This document shows, one piece after another, positions 58,172-64,000 of a stretch of DNA of 64,000 nucleotides. Location: positions 372,001-436,000 of the forward strand of contig NZ_PZYX01000002.1 in the NCBI RefSeq assembly GCF_003047285.1, in the 5' to 3' direction. Position 1 is the first letter of the stretch, and every line of letters begins with the position of its first letter. Both the position numbers and the translations under genes were made by a program. The notes under the pieces are model-generated. The model made no database searches and was not told the origin of the DNA. It saw nothing but the letters and a program-made list of their open reading frames with translations. The stretch comes from Nocardioides allogilvus (GTDB lineage Bacteria > Actinomycetota > Actinomycetes > Propionibacteriales > Nocardioidaceae).

Positions 58172-58852
58172 CGTGAGGTCGACGGCACCGGGCAGGTCCA
58201 CGGTGAACCACGGCAGCATCAGCTGGGTCAGCGGTCCGATGAGTACGGCGTAGAGCACGGTCCCGACGCCCAGCACACCGCCGAGCGCCAGGCCGAGCAC
58301 CACGACCAGCACCTCGAGGCCGGTGCGCACCAGTCGCAGCGAGAGCCCGGTGCGGCGCGCGAGCCCGGTCATCAGGCCGTCGCGCGGCCCGCGGCCGAAC
58401 TGCGCGCCGATGTAGAGCGCACTGGCCATGCCGCACAGGGCGACACCGCCCAGGGCCAGCGCGATCCGCGCGACCATCCCGTCGCCGGGGGCGAGCACGG
58501 CCAGCGTCGCGTCGGCGGACATGCCCACGATGAAGGCGTTCGCGATGGTGCCGATGCCGGGCTTCTCCTTGAGCGGGATCCAGAAGATCAGCACGATGAA
58601 GCTGAACAGCACCACGGCCTGGCCGATCGTCATCGGCACGTGTCGGATGAAGCCGGAGTGCAGCACGTCCCACGGCGCCAGGCCGAGCGCCCCGCGGAGC
58701 ATCATGGCCAGCGAGACGCCGTACAGGACGAGGCCGATCAGCAGCTGCGGCACCCGGCGACCGAGGCGACCGGCGCGCAGCTGCGCGATCGGGCCGAGGT
58801 CGACGAGGGCGGTGGGGGGACGCACGCCAGCCGTGCCGGAGATGATGCTCAT
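58133..58852 (-). CDS. yczE: YczE/YitT-family membrane protein
   Basis: This 239-residue protein has about five to six hydrophobic segments, with GLAPWDVLHSG (about residues 57-67) and GAQFGRGPRDGLMTGLARRTG typical of the YczE membrane family. It is divergent from a MocR-type regulator with a paired palindrome between them, as in the YczR-YczE systems described for actinobacteria. Function unknown; possibly a transporter of a small molecule. I chose the ATG at 58852 over the frame start, which overlaps the regulator gene. Confidence 0.88.
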   Translation of the reverse strand: MSIISGTAGVRPPTALVDLGPIAQLRAGRLGRRVPQLLIGLVLYGVSLAMMLRGALGLAPWDVLHSGFIRHVPMTIGQAVVLFSFIVLIFWIPLKEKPGIGTIANAFIVGMSADATLAVLAPGDGMVARIALALGGVALCGMASALYIGAQFGRGPRDGLMTGLARRTGLSLRLVRTGLEVLVVVLGLALGGVLGVGTVLYAVLIGPLTQLMLPWFTVDLPGAVDLTSAGSPVGGDASR

Positions 58853-58869
58853 GGACTCATTCTCCGACA

Positions 58870-58896
58870 GATTGGCCTTCTCTTCGATAGCCAATC
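58870..58896. promoter_or_regulatory. YczR-type operator
   Basis: GATTGGC and GCCAATC are perfect 7-bp inverted repeats with a 13-base spacer, between yczE and the MocR regulator gene, 17 bp from each start codon region. Confidence 0.65.
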
Positions 58897-58913
58897 GTGG
58901 AAGAGTGGTCTGC

Positions 58914-60347
58914 ATGACGCGCACCATCAGTGCTTCCCGAGTGGCCACTCTCGTGGGTCCGCTGTCCGGCGACGAGCGGCCCCTCTACCTCGAGCTGGCC
59001 GAGGGCCTGCGCCTGCTGATCGGCGAGGGACGCATCCCGGCGGCCACCCGCATGCCCAGCGAGCGCGAGCTCACCACCGCCCTCGGCGTCAGTCGGACCA
59101 CGGTGACGCGGGCCTATGCCGAGCTACGGGACCGGGAGTACGCCGAGTCGCGCCGCGGCTCCGGCACCGTGACCCGGCTGCCGCTGCACGCGACGTCGGT
59201 GACCGACCGCATCTTCGCCCCGTGGTCGCAGGACCCCGACGTCGTCGACCTCAACTGTGCGGCGCCCAGCGCCCCGGCGGGCGTCGCGGCGGCCTACGAG
59301 GCAGCGGTGGCCGAGCTCCCGCCCTACCTGTCCAACCACGGCTACTACCCCGCCGGGCTGGCCCGGTTGCGCGAGGTGGTCGCCGAGACCTATGCCGAGC
59401 GGGGGCTCCCGACGTCCCCCGAGCAGATCATGATCACCAGCGGCGCGCTGGCCGGCGCCGCGGTGGTCGCGCAGGCCCTGACGTCGCCCGGCGACCGGGT
59501 GGTCGTCGAGGACCCGGTCTACCCCAACGCCACGCAGGCGCTCGGCCACCGCAGCGCCCGGCTGGTGCCGGCGCCCGTCGACCCCGACGGCTGGGACCTC
59601 GCCGCGACGGCGGCCATCGTGCGCCAGGCCGCTCCCCGGCTCGCCTACCTGATCCCGGACTTCCAGAACCCCACCGGACTCGTGATGAGTGACGATCAGC
59701 GCGCCGAGTACGCCGCCGCGCTGAAGCGCGCCCGGGTCACCCCGGTCGTCGACGAGGCGCACCAGGCGCTGGCCCTCGACGGACAGGCGATGCCGGCTCC
59801 CTTCGCCACCCACTCCCCCGGTGCGATCACCATCGGCAGCGCCAGCAAGCAGTTCTGGGGAGGCCTGCGACTCGGCTGGCTGCGCGTGCCCGAGCCGATG
59901 ATGCCGGCGCTCCTGCAGGCGCGGATGAGCCTCGACCTGGGCGCGCCCCTGCTCGAGCAGCTCGCCCTGGTGCACCTGATCGAGAACAGGCACGCCGTTT
60001 GGGCGGCCAACCGCGAGCGGCTCGGCCGGCAACGCGACGTGCTGCTCGACGCGCTCGACACGCAGCTGCCCGACTGGACCTTCCACCGGCCCACAGGTGG
60101 GCTGGCGGTGTGGTGCCGGCTCCCCCGGCCCCGCGCGAGCGCGCTGGTCGCCGAGGCCGAGCGGCTGGGCGTGATCGCGGCGGCCGGCCGGGTGTTCGCC
60201 GTCGAGGGCGGGCTCGAGCACTTCGTCCGGCTGCCCTGGACGAGGCCGGCCGACGAGCTCGAGCTCGCCGTCACCCGGCTCGCCCAGGCGTGGACCAACC
60301 CCGGAGCCGTCGCTCGGACAACCCCGGACCGGTTGACGGTCGCCTGA
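58914..60347 (+). CDS. yczR: MocR/GntR-family regulator with aminotransferase-like domain (YczR-like)
   Basis: This 477-residue protein has an N-terminal winged helix (about 22-85; MPSERELTTALGVSRTTVTRAYAEL) and a C-terminal fold-type I aminotransferase domain (about 110-460) with the PLP Lys segment ITIGSASKQFWGGLRLGW. MocR proteins use PLP or an amino acid ligand to control neighbouring genes. The divergent yczE and the palindrome at 58870-58896 support the YczR subgroup. The start is ATG 58914 with GGAAGAG upstream. The symbol follows from context. Confidence 0.88.
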   Translation: MTRTISASRVATLVGPLSGDERPLYLELAEGLRLLIGEGRIPAATRMPSERELTTALGVSRTTVTRAYAELRDREYAESRRGSGTVTRLPLHATSVTDRIFAPWSQDPDVVDLNCAAPSAPAGVAAAYEAAVAELPPYLSNHGYYPAGLARLREVVAETYAERGLPTSPEQIMITSGALAGAAVVAQALTSPGDRVVVEDPVYPNATQALGHRSARLVPAPVDPDGWDLAATAAIVRQAAPRLAYLIPDFQNPTGLVMSDDQRAEYAAALKRARVTPVVDEAHQALALDGQAMPAPFATHSPGAITIGSASKQFWGGLRLGWLRVPEPMMPALLQARMSLDLGAPLLEQLALVHLIENRHAVWAANRERLGRQRDVLLDALDTQLPDWTFHRPTGGLAVWCRLPRPRASALVAEAERLGVIAAAGRVFAVEGGLEHFVRLPWTRPADELELAVTRLAQAWTNPGAVARTTPDRLTVA

Positions 60348-60498
60348 ATCCGCGGCGCCCACGGTCCGGCCTGAGCCCGCCGGGTAAAGAAAGATGCGAG
60401 TTCAACCAATCCCCTGCGCGGCCCCGCACTGCGACATACCTTCGCAGCGTCTGGCCGATGGAGCCAGCACCAGCTCACACACCCTTGGGGGACCCAGC

Positions 60499-61365
60499 AT
60501 GAAGTTGAACCGCACCACGGCCGTCGCGCTCGGCGCAGCCGTCCTCGTCAGCGGAAGCTTCGGCGTCGCCGCGGCTGACGACGTCACCCGGCTGATCAGC
60601 AGCAAGCACATCAAGGACGGCTCGATCCAGGTTAAGGACCTGACCGACGGCGCACAGGAGAAGCTCTCCGGTGAGGACGGCACGAACGGGGCCGTCGGGC
60701 CCGCGGGTCCTGCCGGCGCCAAGGGCGACACCGGCGCGAAGGGCGCTGACGGTGCCAAGGGCGAGACCGGCGCAATCGGTCCGGCCGGCGCAGTCGGTCC
60801 TGCCGGCGCCAAGGGCGAGGCTGGCGCTGCCGGCGCTGCAGGCGCGAAGGGTGACACCGGCGCTCCCGGTGCCCCCGGCGCGAAGGGTGACACCGGTGCT
60901 CCCGGTGCTCCCGGCGCTCCCGGCGCAGTCCTGGTCGACCTCGGCCCGGCCGCCAGAACGGCTGACGTGAACGTCGTCAACATCGGTGGTGGGTTCAACG
61001 AGGCCGGCCGCGGCGCCACCCAGGTATCGACGTTCACCCTCACCCAGGGCACCTATCTCCTGTCGTCCGACGCATTCTTCATCTCGAAGCCCTTGACGAC
61101 GACGTCGGGCCTGACCCGGCTGCAGCTGGCGATCCGGGGCGTGGACGGCTCGACGTTCGGTTCCGACCTCGGCACCTGCTTCACCGGCCTGGCCTCGACA
61201 CTCGCCCAGCGCGAGGCGACCTGCAACACCACTCGCATCGTGCGCGTTGACGTGCCCAGCCTTGTTGTAAACGTCAAGGCCTTCGGCTACGCCGACGACC
61301 AGGGCCAGGCCGACTCCGGCAAGTTCAACGTCACCACGAACATCTCGGCCCTCAAGATCGGCTGA
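60499..61365 (+). CDS. Secreted collagen-like protein
   Basis: This 288-residue protein has a signal peptide (about residues 1-26, ending GVAAA), a short segment with [16 protein letters not shown], 28 uninterrupted Gly-X-Y triplets (residues 61-144, with many [10 protein letters not shown] units) and a C-terminal beta-rich domain of about 145 residues. Bacterial collagen-like proteins trimerise through such repeats and are often surface-exposed. GGGGGACC precedes the ATG. The strongest terminator of the window follows. It is on the same strand as the TasA/SipW pair but 2.3 kb away. Confidence 0.88.
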   Translation: MKLNRTTAVALGAAVLVSGSFGVAAADDVTRLISSKHIKDGSIQVKDLTDGAQEKLSGEDGTNGAVGPAGPAGAKGDTGAKGADGAKGETGAIGPAGAVGPAGAKGEAGAAGAAGAKGDTGAPGAPGAKGDTGAPGAPGAPGAVLVDLGPAARTADVNVVNIGGGFNEAGRGATQVSTFTLTQGTYLLSSDAFFISKPLTTTSGLTRLQLAIRGVDGSTFGSDLGTCFTGLASTLAQREATCNTTRIVRVDVPSLVVNVKAFGYADDQGQADSGKFNVTTNISALKIG

Positions 61366-61376
61366 CGCAACACCAA

Positions 61377-61423
61377 CAAACAGAACCGCCCGGCGAGCAC
61401 TGCTCGCCGGGCGGTTCTGTTTG
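61377..61423. terminator. Very strong bidirectional terminator
   Basis: The 23-base arms, starting CAAACAGAACC and ending GGTTCTGTTTG, are perfectly complementary around a central C, between the convergent collagen-like gene and serA. The right side ends in TTTG, so it can terminate both genes. Confidence 0.85.
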
Positions 61424-61441
61424 CTGTGTCGAAAGAAGTGC

Positions 61442-63031
61442 TCAGACCAGGTCGGCAGCGCGGACGGACACCGCGTTGATCGCCGTCTCGATCTCGGCGA
61501 GCGTCTCGGCCGGGATCACGGAGTCGACCGACAGGGCGACCAGCGCCTCGCCGCCCTTGTCCGTGCGCGAGACCTGCATGCCGGCGATGTTGACACCGGA
61601 GGCACCGAGGATGCCGCCGACGGTGCCGACCATGCCCGGCCGGTCGGCGTAGGTGAAGAACGCCAGGTGGTCGGTGGGCTCGATGTCGATGTCGAAGCCG
61701 TTGACCTCGACGAGGCGCTCCTTCTGGGAGATGCCGACGAGCGTGCCGCTGACCGAGATCTGCGAGCCGTCGGCCAGGGTGCCGCGGATCGTGATCAGGT
61801 TGCGGTGGTCGGGGCTCTCCGGGTCGGAGACGAGGCGTACGGCGGTTCCCCGCTCGGCCGCCAGCAGCGGCGCGTTCACGTAGGAGACCTGGTCCTCGAC
61901 GATGTCGGTGAAGACACCCTTGAGGGCCGCGAGCTCGAGCACCTTCACGTCGAACTCGGTGATCTCGCCCCGGACCTCGACGTCGATCTGCTGGGCGACC
62001 TCGCCGGCCAGGGCGGTGAAGACCCGGCCGAGCTTCTCAGTGAGCGGGATGCCGGGACGGACGTCCTCGGCGATGACGCCGCCCTGGACGTTGACGGCGT
62101 CGGGAACGAGCTCACCCGACAGGGCCAGGCGCACGGACTTGGCGACGGCGATGCCGGCCTTCTCCTGGGCCTCGTCGGTCGACGCACCGAGGTGGGGCGT
62201 GGCGACGACGTTCTCCAGCTCGAAGAGCGGGCTGTCGGTGCAGGGCTCCTTGGCGAACACGTCGAGGCCGGCGGCAGCGATCTGGCCGGTCTTCAGCGCG
62301 TCGTAGAGGGCGGCCTCGTCGACGATGCCACCGCGGGCAGCGTTGACCAGCACCAGCGAGGTCTTGGCCTTCGCGAGCTGCTCGGCACCGATCAGGCCCA
62401 CGGTCTCGGGGGTCTTGGGCAGGTGCACGCTCATGAAGTCGGCCTCGGCCAGGAGGGTGTCGAGGTCGACGAGACGCACGCCCATCTGCGCGGCGCGGCC
62501 AGCCTGGACGTAGGGGTCGTAGGCGATGACCTTCATGCCGAAGGCGCTCAGGCGCTGGGCGACGAGGACGCCGATGCGACCGAGACCGACGATGCCGACG
62601 GTCTTCTCGTAGAGCTCGATGCCGGTGTACTTCGAGCGCTTCCACTCGCCGTTCTTCAGCGCGGCGTGGGCCGGGCTGACGTGGCGGGCGGCGGCCAGCA
62701 TCAGGGCGACGGCCAGCTCGGCGGCGGAGACGATGTTGGACGTCGGGGCGTTGACGACCATGACGCCGGCCTGCGTGGAGGCCTTGACGTCGACGTTGTC
62801 GAGACCGACGCCCGCACGGGCGACGACCTTGAGCTTCTTGGCGGCGGCGAGCGCCTCGGCGTCGACCTTGGTGGCCGAGCGCACGAGGATGGCGTCGACG
62901 TCGACGATGGCGGCGAGCAGCTCGGCGCGGTCGGCGCCGTTGCAGTTGCGGATCTCGAAGTCGGGACCGAGCGCCTCGACGGTGGCGGGGCTCAGTTCTT
63001 CGGCGATGAGTACGACAGGCTTTGAAGTCAC
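61442..63031 (-). CDS. serA: D-3-phosphoglycerate dehydrogenase
   Basis: SerA opens serine synthesis from 3-phosphoglycerate. The 529-residue long-form enzyme has GLGRIGVLVAQRL (NAD-binding), DPYVQAGRAAQMGV, the catalytic Arg/Glu/His segments (VNAARGGIVDEAAL, and HLGASTDEAQEKAG), then an intervening ASB domain and a C-terminal ACT domain (LAFFTYADRPGMVGTVGGILG) for serine feedback. It is convergent with the collagen-like gene. In related genomes it often stands next to leuB and ilvE; here about 6.6 kb separates it from leuB. Confidence 0.96.
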   Translation of the reverse strand: MTSKPVVLIAEELSPATVEALGPDFEIRNCNGADRAELLAAIVDVDAILVRSATKVDAEALAAAKKLKVVARAGVGLDNVDVKASTQAGVMVVNAPTSNIVSAAELAVALMLAAARHVSPAHAALKNGEWKRSKYTGIELYEKTVGIVGLGRIGVLVAQRLSAFGMKVIAYDPYVQAGRAAQMGVRLVDLDTLLAEADFMSVHLPKTPETVGLIGAEQLAKAKTSLVLVNAARGGIVDEAALYDALKTGQIAAAGLDVFAKEPCTDSPLFELENVVATPHLGASTDEAQEKAGIAVAKSVRLALSGELVPDAVNVQGGVIAEDVRPGIPLTEKLGRVFTALAGEVAQQIDVEVRGEITEFDVKVLELAALKGVFTDIVEDQVSYVNAPLLAAERGTAVRLVSDPESPDHRNLITIRGTLADGSQISVSGTLVGISQKERLVEVNGFDIDIEPTDHLAFFTYADRPGMVGTVGGILGASGVNIAGMQVSRTDKGGEALVALSVDSVIPAETLAEIETAINAVSVRAADLV

Positions 63032-63107
63032 AGCGGAGTTCCTCGATGTGGGTGATCGATGAGGGCCTGCACGACGCTGTGCACGGCCAGCCTACAAGGT
63101 GTGGGCG

Positions 63108-63812
63108 TCAGATGGCACAGCCGTCCGGTCCGCAGGCATCGCCGCTCGCGAGCATCTCCACGACCGGGTGCGACTCCGACCAGGCCCGCTCCAGCACCTG
63201 GGTGAACGCCTCGGCCGGCTGGGCTCCGGAGACGCCGAACTTGTTGTCCACCACGAAGAACGGGACCCCGGTCGCGCCGAACGCCTGAGCCTGCTCGATG
63301 TCGGCCCACACCTCGTCGGCGAACTCCGTGCTGCCCAGCACCCGGTCGACGGCTGCCGCGTCCAGACCGGCCTCAGTGACGATCGAGCGCAGCTCACCGT
63401 GGTCGGCGACGTTGCGGGCGTCGATGAAGTACGCCGACAGCAGCGCCTCCTTCACCCGGCCCTGCAGCTCCGGTCCGCCGTCGTGGAGCGCGAGGTGGAC
63501 GAGCCGGTGGGCGTCCATGGTGCCGACGCGCTTCGACTCGTGGTGGCGCCAGAGCATGCCCTCCTCGGCCGCGGCGGCCTCCACGCGGTCGATCATCGTG
63601 CGTCCGGCGTCCGGCCCACCGCCGTACTTGCGGCCCAGCGCCTCGGCGACGGTCTCCACCGGGGTCGTGGGAGCACCCGGGTCGAGCTGGTAGGAGTGCC
63701 ACACCACCTCGACCTCGTCGGCGTGCTCGAAGGTGCTCAGGGCCGTCTCGAGGCGGCGCTTGCCGATGTAGCACCACGGGCAGACCACGTCGGACCAGAT
63801 GTCGATGCGCAT
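63108..63812 (-). CDS. DsbA-family oxidoreductase (FrnE-like)
   Basis: This 234-residue thioredoxin-fold protein has the active-site motif CPWC in DVVCPWCYIGKRRLE (about residues 11-14) and FGATGVPFFVVDNKF with the cis-Pro. It lacks a signal peptide, so like FrnE it works in the cytoplasm, as a disulfide oxidoreductase or isomerase of unknown substrate. The C-terminus has Cys in GDACGPDGC. The ATG at 63812 is preceded by GAGG further up. Confidence 0.88.
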   Translation of the reverse strand: MRIDIWSDVVCPWCYIGKRRLETALSTFEHADEVEVVWHSYQLDPGAPTTPVETVAEALGRKYGGGPDAGRTMIDRVEAAAAEEGMLWRHHESKRVGTMDAHRLVHLALHDGGPELQGRVKEALLSAYFIDARNVADHGELRSIVTEAGLDAAAVDRVLGSTEFADEVWADIEQAQAFGATGVPFFVVDNKFGVSGAQPAEAFTQVLERAWSESHPVVEMLASGDACGPDGCAI

Positions 63813-63829
63813 GTGGGCAGCAACCTCGC

Positions 63830-64000
63830 TCAGCGCGGAGATGTTCCCGCGACGGCGGCGGCGATCGGTGTGTCACCTGACACGAGGTTCCACTGGGCAC
63901 CGATCCCGGCGTCGGAGTCGAGGACCTCGGCGAGGACCGCCGCCACGTCGGCGCGCGGGACCTCGGCCCGGGCGACGTCCTGACCGAGCTCGACCAGGCC
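63830..64000 (-). CDS. NAD(P)-binding protein, C-terminal fragment
   Basis: The last 171 bases encode in frame on the minus strand a 56-residue C-terminal end containing RAEVPRADVAAVLAEVLD and WNLVSGDTPI, typical of the NAD(P)H-binding (NmrA/SDR-like, YwnB group) proteins. The stop is at 63830-63832, 18 bp upstream of the DsbA-family start, so the two may be one transcript. The N-terminus with the Rossmann glycine motif lies outside the window. Confidence 0.75.
   Translation of the reverse strand, partial: GLVELGQDVARAEVPRADVAAVLAEVLDSDAGIGAQWNLVSGDTPIAAAVAGTSPR

Noticed and set aside
58428..58913. N-terminal extension of the MocR regulator
   Set aside because: It overlaps yczE and the operator; the winged helix begins soon after ATG 58914.
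60671..60920. Tandem DNA repeat considered as an independent element
   Set aside because: It encodes the Gly-X-Y tract of the collagen-like protein.

Overview
The window is very GC-rich, densely coded DNA of a high-GC Gram-positive bacterium. The gene order (ftsY, smc, mutM, rnc, rpmF, coaD, rsmD, recG, rpmB, thiL, ddl, gpsA, cofC, hup, leuDC, ndgR, gltX, cimA, ilvE, leuB, serA), an F420 gene (cofC), an HU protein with a long Lys/Ala/Pro tail, and many start codons preceded closely by a TAnnnT box all fit an actinobacterium. Nocardioides or another Nocardioidaceae is the best guess, made from gene content and order rather than from a database search. I saw no prophage, insertion sequence, CRISPR array or rRNA.

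Layout. 1-8.5 kb: ftsY (cut by the window edge), a small membrane protein, a hotdog thioesterase, smc, an MFS transporter, a secreted LVIVD-repeat protein and a short coiled-coil protein. 8.6-16.5 kb: a long minus-strand housekeeping run (mutM, rnc, rpmF, yceD-like, coaD, rsmD, recG, DAK2 protein, rpmB). 16.5-24.2 kb: thiL, a lone RAM-domain protein, a DUF3515-like lipoprotein, ddl, a PLP trans-sulfuration enzyme, an ECF sigma factor with a membrane partner, gpsA, plsC and cofC. 24.3-28 kb: hup and leuCD, divergent from the IclR-type regulator ndgR. 28-31 kb: small proteins, ogt, an AdaA-AlkA fusion, and tRNA-Gln plus tRNA-Glu. 31-39.3 kb: acyl-CoA dehydrogenase, CPBP protease, gltX, a fumarylacetoacetate hydrolase-family enzyme, and several small enzymes. 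39.3-46 kb: a complete biotin locus with a BioQ-like repressor, the BioYMN transporter and bioBAFD. 46-49 kb: VOC protein, amidase, and an FMN reductase divergent from a TetR regulator. 49-55.3 kb: branched-chain amino acid genes (cimA, ilvE, leuB) with a membrane Ser/Thr kinase. 55.3-61.4 kb: a methyltransferase, a TasA/CalY-like secreted protein, a SipW-type signal peptidase fused to a LamG domain, the yczE/yczR pair and a collagen-like protein. 61.4-64 kb: serA, a DsbA-family protein and a partial NAD(P)-binding protein.

Working together. Branched-chain amino acid supply appears to be controlled at three sites: an NdgR-type regulator at leuCD, and two candidate attenuators whose leader peptides are rich in the relevant amino acids. 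One (MRTTSTIIIF) precedes cimA and is followed by a textbook terminator. The other (MRSVLVLIDRRGEA) precedes the leuB-ilvE unit. Biotin uptake and synthesis share one operon-like run facing a BioQ-type operator. A surface or matrix module (TasA-like substrate, SipW-type peptidase carrying its own LamG passenger, and possibly the collagen-like protein) lies between leuB and serA, which are usually close together in related genomes.

The most unusual observations are the peptidase-LamG fusion with an internal SipW-type recognition motif, the two attenuators, and three small palindromic elements lying inside or at the edge of coding sequences (mutM, the 3' end of bioD, and the kinase linker). All functional statements rest on reading the sequence and on known families; no searches were run.
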